Shown: positions 1 through 10,636, counted from the stretch's first letter. The stretch: DNA of 64,000 bases from Agapetus fuscipes (GCA_951799405.1 OX637342.1:18089298-18153297); one strand, 5' to 3'. Numbers and translations are program-made. Notes: generated by a model from the letters alone, not told the origin.

Positions 1-2
1 TC

Positions 3-1487
3 GACATAGCTGGCCCATTCCCTACAACTGAGAAGGGTAACAAGTACATCATGGTGGTGATGGATTACTTCAGCAAGTGGGTGGAAGCTTATTCAATCCC
101 TAACCAAGAGGCCGTAACCGTGACTGAAGTTCTAGTTACCGAATTTATCAGCAGGTTTGGCGTACCCCTGGAATTACATTCTGATCAGGGAAGGAACTTT
201 GAAGCTGCTATCTTCCAGCAAATGTGTGAGCGGCTAGGGATCTACAAGACCAGGACCACTGCGCTACATCCACAGTCTGATGGAATGGTGGAAAGGATGA
301 ACCGTACCGTGGGGAGGTACTTAGCCAAAGTAGTGTCCAGCCATCAGCGGGACTGGGACCGACATCTGCCTTTGTTCTTATTGGCTTACCGGTCGGCTGT
401 TCAGGAAACGACGAAGAAGACTCCCAGCAGCATACTGTTTGGGCGAGAAATGCGACTTCCTTGTGATCTCAAATTTGGCTGCAAACCAGGTGAAGACCTA
501 GCCGGAGAAGACTATGTGACAGACCTTCGCAGGAGGCTGGATGACATCCATGATCAGGTCCGCATGAACATCGGGGAAGCCAGCGATCAAATGAAGGAGC
601 GCTATGACACCAGAGCTGACAGCATGGGGTACAAAGCTGGTGACTGGGTGTGGCTTTTTGACCCCAAGAGGCGCCAAGGATACTGTCCGAAACTTCAGCG
701 TTCCTGGGACGGGCCGTACGAGATCTTGGAGCGCATCAACGATGTGGTCTACCGCATAAAAAAGAGACCAAACGGAAAACCAAGGATCGTGCACTACAAT
801 CGCCTCTCACCATACCTAGGCGATAATGATGACCAACCAGCCCAAAAAGTACGACAGTGCGTCGCATCCGAAAGATCACCAGCCTTTGAGACGTTTTGGG
901 AGAACGCGAAGGCAGGGCAGAAGTTTCGCCATGGAGTGACCACAGAAGTCCACAAGGACTTATTTGAGGTCACTGGGGACCACACACTGGCATGCAGTGT
1001 ACCGGAAGATCTAGATATGTCTAGAGGAATTGCACGGGTCTTCCGATACAAATTCGGAGAACCGCAACCCTCGAGCAGCCCGCAAGGAAGAGCTCTGAGA
1101 CTACCGAAGGGGCGTCAACAAGCATACTGCCTGGTTGTCCCGGATTCCAGCAACCTGGAAGAGGACTACAAGGCATTGTGGGACGGCCTTGTTGAGCTGC
1201 GTGACTACATGTTGGAGGATCAGCAGGCGCGTCTGGCAATACCGAAGATGGGTGGCGGCCGCGCTAATCGAGACTGGCGGATAATCCGGAGTATGATTGA
1301 AGCAGTGTTCTCGGGAGTCGGCATCAGTGTCATGGTGTGCTGCGAGCAAGCGCAGCCGAGAGCCAGTGGGGAGAAATCCGTGGACTGCCACTTCTTCCTG
1401 ACCACAGGGTGTCGACGTGGATCAGCATGCCCCTACCTACACAGAGTCAAGACTGTTCCGGGACGAAACAGTCTAGGTGGGGGGTAG
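3..1487 (+). CDS. Ty3/gypsy Pol 3' part: integrase + macro domain + CCCH finger
   Basis: 5'-partial frame; it is already open at base 3 with DIAGPFP, the first catalytic Asp region of a retroviral-type integrase core. The second Asp lies in HSDQG (about 178-192) and the Glu in MVERMN. A C-terminal integrase region of the SH3-like type follows (WVWLFDPKR to IVHYNRLSPY). Residues from about nt 940 to 1360 match the macro-domain pattern of ADP-ribose-binding/hydrolysing proteins of the OARD1/TARG1 type: a DLFEVTGDHTLA start, DLDMSRGIARVFRYKFG, and IPKMGGG followed by W. A Cys-x7-Cys-x5-Cys-x3-His finger (nt 1386-1442) ends the protein 15 codons before the stop. The frame is intact, suggesting recent activity. 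Retroelement integrases normally stop after the SH3-like part, so the tail is an acquisition. Whether the macro domain is enzymatic cannot be told. Confidence 0.88.
   Translation, partial: DIAGPFPTTEKGNKYIMVVMDYFSKWVEAYSIPNQEAVTVTEVLVTEFISRFGVPLELHSDQGRNFEAAIFQQMCERLGIYKTRTTALHPQSDGMVERMNRTVGRYLAKVVSSHQRDWDRHLPLFLLAYRSAVQETTKKTPSSILFGREMRLPCDLKFGCKPGEDLAGEDYVTDLRRRLDDIHDQVRMNIGEASDQMKERYDTRADSMGYKAGDWVWLFDPKRRQGYCPKLQRSWDGPYEILERINDVVYRIKKRPNGKPRIVHYNRLSPYLGDNDDQPAQKVRQCVASERSPAFETFWENAKAGQKFRHGVTTEVHKDLFEVTGDHTLACSVPEDLDMSRGIARVFRYKFGEPQPSSSPQGRALRLPKGRQQAYCLVVPDSSNLEEDYKALWDGLVELRDYMLEDQQARLAIPKMGGGRANRDWRIIRSMIEAVFSGVGISVMVCCEQAQPRASGEKSVDCHFFLTTGCRRGSACPYLHRVKTVPGRNSLGGG
1476..1487 (+). 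other. polypurine tract next to the 3' LTR
   Basis: GGTGGGGGGTAG immediately upstream of the TG of the LTR overlaps the Pol stop codon. This is the usual plus-strand primer site position. Confidence 0.6.
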
Positions 1488-1925
1488 TGTTATGTAAATA
1501 TAAATATTGAAATAAGTATTGGTAGGTAAGATCGATAATTATGTATAAGTGTAGAATTCTCTAGGCTAAGTAGGTATTTGTTATAATTATAGGAATACTG
1601 TATTGCATTGGTAGGTAGGATTTTGGTTGTGTCTAGGTAGTACGTGAAACATCGAGAAGTAATAATTACTCTGGAACCTTCTAGCAACTATAGGTCTAGA
1701 TTATACTGCTCTAAAGAGTATAAAGGGTGCAAATGGCCTGCAGAGCGGCCAGTATCATAGAGACTTACAAACACATCGAAGTCATCTGATCAGTGAACCA
1801 AAACCAAGTGGAATAATCGAGAAAGTAGTGTGAAAATAAATTTTGTAACTGTGTAAAATAAATAACTATTGAAGAAGACCTGTGTATTTTTAATTTGAAG
1901 ACAATTGAACCCTAATTTCGTAACA
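1488..1925 (+). mobile_element. LTR-1, 3' long terminal repeat of the gypsy element
   Basis: Begins TGTTATG directly after the stop codon and a G-rich polypurine tract (1476-1487), and ends CGTAACA. A TATAAAG box lies near 1718 and AATAAA near 1857, as expected for U3/R/U5. The next four bases are ATAT; the 5' LTR and its flank are outside the window. A solo copy lies at 13203-13606. Confidence 0.85.
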
Positions 1926-1927
1926 AT

Positions 1928-2287
1928 ATGTATGGACATCAAAAACTAACAGAAAACAAATTTTAATTTAAAAAACCCTAGCCGCCAACATCACAGATTA
2001 ACTGCCATTTCTTTCTGTCCTTACACACTTCTTTCATTTCCTCCAGAGTCATAACCTTCTTCATACAGGCTCTCCTTTTATTATGACTCTGGATATTCCA
2101 TTCGTTCGCAATTTCGGATATTTGGTCCATCCATACCTTTCTCGGTCTTCCTCTACGACGACATCCATCCATTCTACCAACATATACCTTCTTCGTCAGT
2201 CCTTCCTCATTCACTCTCTCCATATGCCCAAACCATCTTAACAAACTTCTTCTAATCTTGGAAAGCTTGGAAACAAAAAAATTCACT
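1928..2287 (-). pseudogene. RTE-type LINE, ORF2 C-terminus and 3' UTR
   Basis: The minus frame 2286-1978 encodes the conserved tail of RTE reverse transcriptases: LLRWFGHMERV, then GRPRKVWMDQI, then KDRKKW near the stop. The 3' UTR (1928-1977) ends with a motif containing tatggacatcaaaa that recurs at 23017, 31937 and, inverted, near 35890, so these copies share one 3' end. Confidence 0.8.
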
Positions 2288-2430
2288 CAGTATAGCGCCA
2301 ACAGACTGAGGACGTATGAAAAATCCATTGAAAGGAGGATGCTGGGAATCAGCCTCAGAGACAGGGTTCCAAACCTGGACATACGTAGACGCACTGGTGT
2401 CACTGATGTCATACAGCAAGTTTGAAGAAA
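2288..2430 (+). pseudogene. BovB-like RTE LINE 3' fragment
   Basis: Matches fragments at 3975, 11088 and 63050 (motifs acagactgaggacg and agacagggttccaaacc). It encodes the degraded LRTxxxxIERRMLGIxxRDRVPN segment near the end of ORF2. Frames are broken. Confidence 0.65.
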
Positions 2431-2439
2431 AATTGAACC

Positions 2440-2625
2440 CTGTGCAACTTTTGCAGACCTTCCCTGAAGGAGGGTCTGCGAAATTTGCGATTTATTTGAG
2501 GTTTGGTTTTGAATTGTAAGTACACATCCAACATTTGTAAGCGCATTCTTACGAGTGTCTATTTGTGGGAATGCATTTGATATGAATTTAAAATGCAAAT
2601 ACGTCTTTGCAAGTGAAATAAGATA
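2440..2625 (+). mobile_element. SINE-C, degenerate copy
   Basis: Retains the 3' half (ttatttgaggtttgg, tttgtaagcgc, gtgggaatgcattt, ctttgcaa). The start is altered and carries a short hairpin around 2455-2487. Confidence 0.55.
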
Positions 2626-3365
2626 AGATTTGTGTGGAGTCTGCGACAAACCACATTTTGGGAGTCTCTCGAAATTCTGGTTGGTTTTAGTAGCACCGGT
2701 AGATTTCATAATGAGCTCGCGGCGGAGCTTTTTAAAACGAGATGCTTTAGAGCGAGCAGTGATAATAGAATTTTATAGAATAAGGTTTAGCTCAGACTGC
2801 AGTTTTATTGCAGGAGTTAGATGGCGCGCGCTGCACCCCAGGTTGCATTTCAGGCGTGAATGGGTTGTTAGTAAACCCAAAGTTTACCGAGCGCCCATTA
2901 TGTGAATGTACGGAGAGAATAACGGTTTCAGCAGTTTATTACAGGCTCTATGGGAGTCTATTTAAACGAGAAACATAAAAAAAGTATTTGAGTCGCTTTT
3001 TTTTACTGGCGTTTAATATAAAATAGCGATCTATAATTTAAATCAAAAAAACTTTTTTAAAACTTAGTTTTATTTTCACTTATTTTGAGTTAACAAGACC
3101 TAAGCGCTATCGGACTGTATCCGTCCATCTTCAGAGGCTTATGATTTATAATATAAGTGGCAAAGATATGTTATTAACATTACAAATTCGTATTTTTTTT
3201 TATGGTTTGTGCATTAACACTGTGAAAATTCATTGTTAATCCTTTCTATATAAAACTTCAAAGAAGAAAGTTATATTTTTTGAAACACTGTTTTTATTTC
3301 ACTCGATTATTTTATTTAAAAAAAAAAATTACTAACGTTTTCGGTCTATATATGGTTTCTAGACT
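2626..3365. other. unassigned intergenic sequence
   Basis: No convincing gene. Poly-T and AT-rich runs; the stretch 3192-3232 (ttttatggtttgtg, then aacactgtgaaaattcatt) recurs at about 50578-50620, so part is an unnamed repeat. Confidence 0.5.
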
Positions 3366-3605
3366 TAAAGGCTGGTATGCGGTTGACCATCCATGCTGTA
3401 AAAATGGTTCACTTTGTCAATGTCACCCCTGTTTCAGGGAAGGACGGCAGGAGTTGCAGGGTGTATGCCCATTTGAGATTTGGGTTTTTATGTTGAAGGT
3501 TTACATGCGGCATGTGCAAGAGCGAACTTGTACGTGTCTGCTTGTGAAAATGCATATAATGTAAATCCCTATTGTAACATATCTTTGCAACTTAGATTAG
3601 ATATG
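3366..3605 (+). mobile_element. SINE-C
   Basis: Nearly full copy from ggctggtatgcggttgacc to the tail ttagattagat. It contains the diagnostic palindrome cccctgtttcaggg and the conserved catgcggcatgtgcaag. Confidence 0.8.
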
Positions 3606-3694
3606 GACCATCATCAAGTATTTAAATTTTTTAATACATAATAAAAAAAGTGTTTCAAAAATATTACTTTGTCCTTTAAAGTTCAGCATAGAAA

Positions 3695-3912
3695 AGATTA
3701 AAAATTCATATTAAATGCATGGTCACAAACAGGCACGTGAAAGGTCGCGCTTACAAATGCTGCATGTGCATTGACAAATTAAAATCCAAACCTAAAATGA
3801 GCATACACTCGGAAACTTTTGCTGACCTTCCCTAAAACAGGGGGGCATTTATATGGTGAACCATTTTTACAGTACGGGCGGTCAACCTCATACCAACCTA
3901 TTAGTCAAGGTA
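3695..3912 (-). mobile_element. SINE-C
   Basis: Reverse copy with accttccctaaaacagggg and ataccaacctattagtcaagg at its 5' end. The pentamer tail is lost. Confidence 0.7.
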
Positions 3913-3974
3913 TATAACATCATATTTAAAAAAAAGAAATGTTTTAAGATAATGATTGATGACCAGCAGTTCAA

Positions 3975-4327
3975 GCAGCACTGAGGACATGCCATAGTCC
4001 CAGAGACAGGGTTACAAACCAGAAAAACCATAGACGCACTGGTGTCACTGATGTCATACAGTGAGTGGCCTGCTTAAAGTGGCACTGGGCTGGTCTCTTT
4101 GCAAGGCAAGATCATGACAGGTGGCTGAAAATAATCGTCCAGTGGTGACCCAAGATGTTCAAGCGGGGAGTGAGGAGACCCCAACTGAAATGGCTGGACG
4201 ACATCAAGGGAACTGCAGGCAGATGATGGCTGAATACAGCAGCTAATAGACAGGAATAGAGAGGATTGGAGGAGGCCCACGTTCAGGAGTGGACTGAGAA
4301 AGGCTAAGGAAGAAGAAGAAGAAAGAC
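3975..4327 (+). pseudogene. BovB-like RTE LINE 3' fragment with (GAA)n tail
   Basis: Degraded ORF2 C-terminus: LKWHWAGL, then GVRRPQLKWLDDIK, then WRGLEEA. It ends in gaagaagaagaagaaa, the same kind of tail as the better copy at 38751-40333. Several stops and frameshifts. Confidence 0.7.
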
Positions 4328-4694
4328 AACCCTTTCTTTTCAGGATATTATGAAGTCAATTCGCTAGTTATTCGGTATCCGTGCCCGCTTAGCGTCCTCT
4401 TAAATCGTCAAACAAAATTGATTCCCAGAAAAGAAGTATCCGTGCCCGCTTTGCATATGAAATGATAGAACCCGTGCGGCGGGGATGACCCGAAAGACAC
4501 AAATGCGACCTTTCTTTGCATTTGTATTCGAAACGCGTCGCAAGTCTTTGAAAGTTCACGAAAAAGTCGAATTTGAAACGGCAAACAACCGGAATGTTTT
4601 TTTCTATGGAATACTTGATTGATGTTACTAAATTGTTCAACAGTTAAGACTTCTGTACTCCAAATAAAGCGTCCAAATCTATAATCTGTAATCT
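4328..4694. other. unassigned intergenic sequence
   Basis: No gene seen. A short direct repeat, tatccgtgcccgctt, occurs at about 4375 and 4437. Confidence 0.5.
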
Positions 4695-4917
4695 AAGTTG
4701 CAAAAAGCTCAGTGGTAACACTGCGGACTCTGAATGGGAAGGTTGTGGGTTCGAATCCCGAAAAAAATATACCATTTATATTTTCAAATTTGCTCTTCGC
4801 TGGGTTGAAAAATTCATAAACCTTCACTAATGGCCGGTCGCCAAAGGTCCATCCAGCCTTACAGCAACTGGGTCTTGCTTGAGGATTGGCGCTTTGTAGC
4901 GACGACCAAGTTCGTAA
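4695..4917 (+). mobile_element. SINE-B, upstream half of a B-A' composite
   Basis: tRNA-like head with A-box-like agctcagtggtaac and B box gggttcgaatccc, then the SINE-B core (gctcttcgctgggttgaaaa, acagcaactgggtcttgc). It ends at gaccaagttcgtaaaaa and passes without a gap into a SINE-A' head. The same junction is seen on the minus strand at 37976. Confidence 0.8.
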
Positions 4918-4920
4918 AAA

Positions 4921-5431
4921 GGTCGATAGCTCAATCGGTAGAATGCTTGCATTCCATGCCGAGAGCAAGGGTTCGATCTCAAAGGTTTACTCAGCCTTTA
5001 CAAGAAATGAGAACCAGCCCCCCCGGGAGCTGGGAAACCCCCACTTCTACTGAAAGTGGTTGGTGTGAGGCCGGCCCCCTTACCTGTAAAAATAATAGGT
5101 CCCGCAGCGCCACATGCGACCCCTTCGGGGGTAACGCAGGCAAGAAGTTACACTATATCGCTCCCCCAGTTCTTGTTTATCGTATACGCCAATCTTGTCA
5201 AATATGACTTTTTCATGCAGTTGTCTGAAGAATCAAATTCTACACAATCTGAGCTAAGAAAAACCGTAAAACTCGATAATGTGAGAGTTCTTTTAAATAT
5301 TTTTCAAATAAATTTCTTGTTTTCATAAGACACATTGGTCCAGTACACAATACACATGCGCATGTAAAATTTTCTCAATGACGTATACGATAAACAAGAA
5401 CTAAGGCAGCGATATGTGAAGCTTAGTTGCG
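4921..5431 (+). mobile_element. SINE-A', downstream half of the composite, split by MITE-D
   Basis: Head ggtcgatagctcaatcggta, B box gggttcgatctc, shared core (ctcagcctttacaagaaatg; acccccacttctactg) and 3' end. It lacks the tgtcagaaatgatttcccg segment of full SINE-A. Its end is interrupted at 5159-5411 by a MITE and resumes with gtgaagcttagttgcg. Confidence 0.8.
5159..5411. mobile_element. MITE-D copy 1 with ATAT target duplication
   Basis: The ends are inverted repeats: left cgctcccccagttcttgttt, right complementary to cgctgccttagttcttgttt. It is flanked by ATAT (5155-5158 and 5412-5415); removing one copy restores the SINE-A tail. A non-autonomous DNA element with no coding frame. Confidence 0.75.
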
Positions 5432-5435
5432 TTTT

Positions 5436-5950
5436 GCGTTGCAAACCCAAAGTAATTGCTAAGTTATTGTCGTGTTAAATTATTTTAGTATAAATGGGCT
5501 TTCTACCAGATCAAGAGTGGGAAAGACGTTGTCACGTTGCGTTGCCACGTCAAAAAAGTAACGAGCATTGTTCGCTTTGATTTAATTACAAATCACTGCT
5601 ACAAAAGCGACTTCCTGTTCTACAACGCACACTGTGTTCGCATGGCGAAAAGTTTAATTTTAAAGACGATTATGTGTTGGCGACATAAAGGCTTTAATTA
5701 ATGCCGCTCCCTCACGCCGGGTACGTAATGTGCTGTAATGGCTTTCGCTTATTTACTTTTGAAAATCTTGCGCAGCTTTTGTGGAGGCTGCCGAAAAATC
5801 CGAGCGGAATTGAAAGAGGCTTTGAAGGTTTCGCTCAAACAAAATAAAGCTCGTGGGTGTAGGGCTGGGAGCACATGTGAGGTGTGTTGAAAAAATATGG
5901 TGACATTATATGTATTGGTTCTATTGTTTTATCGATATTGCATTTATATA
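5436..5950. other. unassigned intergenic sequence
   Basis: No gene or known repeat seen; no long frame with coding character. Confidence 0.45.
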
Positions 5951-6170
5951 TCTAATCTAATCTAAGTTGCAAAGATGTGTTAAATTGGAGATTCACATTA
6001 TATGCATTCTCACAAGCAGACACGTACTTGCACTTGCCGCATGTGAACCTACAACATGAAAACTAAATCTAAAATTGACATACACCCTACAACCCTGTGG
6101 CATCCTTCCCTGAAACAGGGGTGACATTGGCAAAGTGAACCATTTTTTACAGCATGGGTGGTCAACCGTA
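5951..6170 (-). mobile_element. SINE-C
   Basis: Starts with the reversed pentamer tail tctaatctaatctaagttgc and runs to tacagcatgggtggtcaacc. The first 20 or so bases of the element are missing. Confidence 0.75.
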
Positions 6171-6494
6171 AATATATCTTTATTGATAATGTTGTATCGA
6201 TTTTACTGGGGTTCTCTTTAAATTAAACGGCCTTTATTTAAACATTTTCTTTTACTTTGTTTGGTTCATAATTTACAATAATCGATAATCTTTGCGTATA
6301 TTGTATTCTCGTCCAAATGTTGGATGCAAATGTAAACGAGTATACGAGTATATAGGTATAAAAGGGATCATTCTTCCAAATTACAGATCATTCTGTTACT
6401 AAGTTTCTAAGACGCAAAATATTAAATCTTCAACAAAGCATGAAGGTTATTTCTACCATTTGCACTTCACTTTCCCTCAATTTTTTCACTTTCA
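6171..6494. other. unassigned AT-rich sequence
   Basis: Nothing beyond low-complexity sequence was recognised. Confidence 0.4.
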
Positions 6495-6668
6495 GTCAAT
6501 AGCTCAGTTAGTTGAATGTTTGCGTTTCATGTCGGAGGGCTAGAATGCAATCCCGCCTCTATAGTGTTGGAAATGATTTCCCGTTTCCAAGGTTCACTAA
6601 GCCTTCACAAGAAATGAGAACCAGCTCCTTCGGGAAAAGTTGGGAAAGCTCCAACCTTCAAGTGAAAC
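6495..6668 (+). mobile_element. SINE-A, degenerate copy
   Basis: Head caatagctcagttagttg, then aaatgatttcccgtttcc and cacaagaaatgagaaccag. The 3' third is absent. Confidence 0.65.
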
Positions 6669-7816
6669 TGCCAAAGTACTTAACTCTGTCCACTTTCTCG
6701 ATATTTATACCCTTTAACTGATGGTATACTCCAGAGTTATCCAATTGTCTAAATGTGATTCATATAGTTTTGTTTAGAATTACAAATTTTCTGTTTCATT
6801 TCTAATATTGGCTTGCTTCCAATGTTCATTAATCTTTGTCGCTATTCTCCTCTATTTATGGTAATTTGTTTGAGCTTTTCTTGGGATAAACAGCACATAT
6901 ATCTGCCAATATATCCTGAAAGAACTCTCGGCGTGATCATCCTTAGGCATTTGTCTCCTCAATATTTTGCATGCTCACATTTATAATAAGATCCAATTCA
7001 TTTCCAGCTATATCTACCTTTCTCAGTAGCTCTTGGAGGTCTGGTATACTCTCTGCCAAAATTATGGCGTCTTCAGCATTTCGTATGTTGTTGATCACAG
7101 CACCATTAACTTATACTCCTCTATTGGAAATTTCAAGAGAGTCAGAAAAATAACGCTCACCAAATAGATCATTCACATTTAACTGGTTTATAATTTGAAT
7201 AACAAGCAGCTTTGGTTTTAATTCTAAAATGTCTTGATATGTTTTCTAGTTTTGATGTTTCTTTTTAATACAGGCGTTATTACCGAAACAACTTCCACCG
7301 CACCTTCTTATGTGTTATCATGCACTTCTGAACCAACAACCATTGTAATCCATCGTTCGAGTTATTAATTTCTTGTTGTTTTTTGTCTTCTCGGTAGTTA
7401 GAACTTTTGTTAGTGTCTCGATTTCATTTGTCAATTCAACAAACTTCAAATTAACACAATGCCTTTATTTGTAGATGGTCAGCTTTAATATAATGTTAAA
7501 AAGATTCCCAAAAGTTAACTTCATGAATAACACTTAATTTCACTTAAAAACAGACCCGATTTATGCTTTATTATTCTTTAAACGAAAACGACTTCCAACT
7601 CAATATTTTGACAACAATGCAACTGTCAAAACACGTCACAGCGTCCTAAGATAAACTACCAACATCTACAAGAGTATGATCGTTTCAGTTTATTTTGTAA
7701 ATTCAAAACAGCAATAAATAATGCTTGTTCTTACTTAAAATCTTTAAAATAAACAGTTTAGATATACCGAAGTATATTACAATTTTTGAAAAGAGCAATA
7801 AGTGCATTTATGATGT
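6669..7816. other. unassigned intergenic sequence
   Basis: About 1.1 kb with no recognised repeat or convincing frame. The short plus frame 6971-7153 (SSWRSGILSAKIMASSAFRM) has a composition seen in antisense reads of old LINE ORFs, but I cannot place it. Confidence 0.4.
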
Positions 7817-8520
7817 TTTTTTTAGTAAATATGCGTGCAATTGCGACATACCTTGCACCTTTATCGTTAGATGTAAATCAGTCACGTACCTCTTCAATTT
7901 CATGAGCTCCTGGTATCCGTGACGTCATAGCAGGTCGACGCTGATTGGATGTTAAAATGTCAACAAACCAGCGTCCTCCGACAAACCACAGGTATGAACG
8001 TAACAATTTATATTTTATTAAAAAAAAACATTAATAATACTTTTTATTATTACTTTATTTTTTAAATATTTTGTTATTGCTTAGTGAAATTAATTCAGAT
8101 TTTTAAATTCATAATTTAACGTATACCTATTGACATTATGAATGAAATGAAATACACTACAGGTTTACCTTGCGATATTTCCTTAGATATAAATCTTTCA
8201 TTTACCTCCTCACATTTCATGTGCTCCGGGTATCCGTGAGGTTATTTTAGTTAGCATTTATGTCCCACAGGTGTCGTGGTCTAATTGTTTGTATGGATTA
8301 TTTCTTCATAATTAATTTCCATTAGGTTGTTTTAGTTCAAAAGTGATACACAGATGGCAATGCTTGCAGTAATTTTTGTCACTTTATCTCTTCAAGTTTC
8401 ATTTACTCCTTGTATTAGTTAGGTTACTCTACTTGTAAAGAAAAATACACGGATATCAATGAATTATTGCAAATTTTATCTTCAACGTCCATCGGCTTCT
8501 GGCATCCATGAAGTTCTTCG
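7817..8520. repeat. diverged repeat of a 45-bp motif
   Basis: A motif of the form cttcaatttcatgagctcct followed by ggtatccgtga recurs at about 7880-7925, 8199-8243, 8379-8424 and, weakest, 8467-8514. Spacing is irregular. No stable reading frame runs through the units. Confidence 0.45.
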
Positions 8521-8612
8521 TTTACTGCCTCTTAAATCTAAGATTGTCGATCATCTTGGCTGTTTTTTCTTTAGATGCTGCAGCCCTAAATAGGCGTTGG
8601 TGCTATTATCAG

Positions 8613-8946
8613 AAAAAAAAACGCAACTAAGCTACACATATAGTGTAACTTCTTGCCGCGTTATCCCCGAAGGGGTCGCATGTGGCGAGTTGAACCTATT
8701 TATTTTTACAGGTAAGGGGGCCGGCCTTACGCCAACCACTTCAGTTGAAGTGGGAATTTCCCAGCTCCCGAGGGGGCTGGTACTCATTTCTTGTAAAGGC
8801 TGAGTAAACCTCGCCGGTATTTATATAATGGGGTTTTAAATACACACCGAAATTGGAAATCATTTCTGAGACCCTCCTCGGTGGGATTCGAACCCGAGCT
8901 CACGGGGTAGAATGCAAGCACTCTACCAACTGAGCTATCGACCGGA
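8613..8946 (-). mobile_element. SINE-A, full-length
   Basis: The tRNA-like head lies at 8946-8880 (minus: ggtcgatagctcagttggta, B box gggttcgaatccc). The body carries the central conserved block and the 3' end gtgtagcttagttgcg, followed by a run of eight T in element orientation. Confidence 0.88.
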
Positions 8947-9458
8947 CGAAGGTTTCATAATATACTCTTTTATGTTCTAGGGTTTCTAAATGTTTCTTTT
9001 TTTTTGTAAAGTAATGAAGGACTAATAATTTTTAAAATAAACAATCCATATTGTATCAAAATTACTTAATTTCGATACATTAAGCTGTGCAAACCAAAAA
9101 ATGATTAAAAAAAGTGAAAATAAACTCTGTTTGATTCTATTTTTTTTTTAATTTTATTTGTTAAAAAAACAAACCAAACATCGAGTTGACCGGTTTCGGC
9201 CTCTTGGCCATCTTCATAAAATAAAAAGATAGTAGAATCAAACAGAGTGTATTTTCATTTATTAAAATTTTAAACGGAGTTCTACAAAGTTTCCGCTGTA
9301 ACATTTAATAACATGTATAAAACAATGTGTTTTTTTAAGTTTTTATAATTTCTTATGTATATTAATGTTTATATTTCACTGAAGTTTGATGATAAATTTA
9401 TATTTTTTTACAATTACTTGAATTACAAATTAGTTTGTGGATGATGGACCGTCAGTTT
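8947..9458. other. intergenic sequence with repeat G (about 9110-9330)
   Basis: The block with gagttgaccggtttcggcc and ggagttctacaaagt recurs at about 43600-43710. It may be a LINE untranslated region. The remainder is unassigned. Confidence 0.45.
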
Positions 9459-10085
9459 TGTTATGTTATTTTATAATAACATTGAAAGAACAATCCCGAA
9501 GTGTGCAGTGTATGTTTGTGGGCCGAACGGAGCCGAACGGGCACGGAAGCGGCCGAACTGCACCGTGTGAACTAATCGGGCCGTCGGTCATCAGTTCCCG
9601 GCGAGATGTGAAGTGAGTCAGACGTTAGCGACCAAGCACCAAGCGGTGCAAGAGGGGGCACTACGATGGAGCTCCCTCCCCCCCCATCTACTTGGATTTC
9701 CTGCCAGCAAGGCACCCGCCTTGTGGACCAGAGGCATAGGAGCGCCCACCCAGGGGCTCCGACGTGTGGAGGCATCCGCCTTGTGAACCGCCGCTAGCCT
9801 AGGGCGCTGCCCCAGGCCTTCCGTTTAGAACTCCAGCCAACGGAATAGGGAGTGTTCTAGTGACAACCTGCAGGTCGTGCCAATCCCTAAATTCCCCTTT
9901 TTCCCCATATTAGTAGATTAAATAAACCCTTATTTGTTCATGTTAAACTTATCTTTTAATTATACAACCTTCCCAAGATATAAGTACGCAATACCAAAGA
10001 AAGAATCCCACGCCCTGAGAGTGATGCTGATAAGAGCTAGCCGGATGTAAGTATCCTGAAGATACCTTTCAATACAAACATAACA
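9459..10085. mobile_element. LTR-2 solo LTR with GTTT target duplication
   Basis: Bounded by TGTTATG and CATAACA and flanked by GTTT at 9455-9458 and 10086-10089. AATAAA occurs near 9921. No internal region. A second solo copy (60868-61501) is highly similar along its length. Four-base duplications fit Ty3/gypsy integration. Confidence 0.85.
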
Positions 10086-10166
10086 GTTTCTATTTAGTTT
10101 CCTTCTTGAAATTTCTCAGCTTAAATATATCTTTCTTGTTCTAGCATTTACTCTAATGATCAATTA

Positions 10167-10636
10167 TTCCTTGTCTTATATGTTGGTATGAAGCTGACCA
10201 CCCATGCTGTAGAAAATGTTTCACTATGCCAATGTCACGCCTGTTTTAGGGAATGACGGCAAGAGTTGCAGGGTGTATTTTAGATCTGGGTTTTTATGTT
10301 ATAGATTCAGAGTTTCCAAGAAGGGAAAAGAAGACCGTTTTTGGAGATCGAGCCTTCATGGTGGCTGCTCCAACGATATGGAACGGCCTCCCAGATGACC
10401 TGCGCAAAATGGATCTGGAGAGCAGTTTTAGAAAGGGGTTGAAGACCCACCTGTTCGCGCGCTCATATGAACAAGCGCCTTTGGGATGACCAAGAGTCAT
10501 GAAAAGGCGCTATAAAAATCTTGTATTATTATTATTATGCGGCATATGCAAGCGAAAACTTGTACTTGTCTGCTTGTGAGAATGCAATGTAATTTGAACC
10601 CCTAATGTTACATACCTTTGCAACTTAGATTAGATC
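10167..10636 (+). mobile_element. SINE-C interrupted by a LINE end
   Basis: The 5' part (ttccttgtcttatatgttgg to tttttatgttatagattc) and the 3' part (tgcggcatatgcaagcg to ttagattagat) belong to one copy, split by the LINE fragment at 10309-10537. Confidence 0.8.
10309..10537 (+). pseudogene. CR1/Jockey-group LINE, ORF2 C-terminus
   Basis: The frame to the stop at 10489 encodes the characteristic end of these ORF2s: FGDRAFMVAAPTIWNGLPDD, then SSFRKGLKTHLF. The 3' UTR is short (ggcgctataaaaatcttg) with an (ATT)n tail. The copy is truncated to its last 230 bases. Confidence 0.8.

Noticed and set aside
794..1405. Several minus-strand frames under the gypsy Pol
   Set aside because: Opposite an intact, domain-bearing frame; no coding signal of their own.
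8880..8946. Possible functional tRNA genes (heads of SINE-A, B and E)
   Set aside because: They have A and B boxes but continue into conserved SINE bodies, occur many times and have mutated stems.
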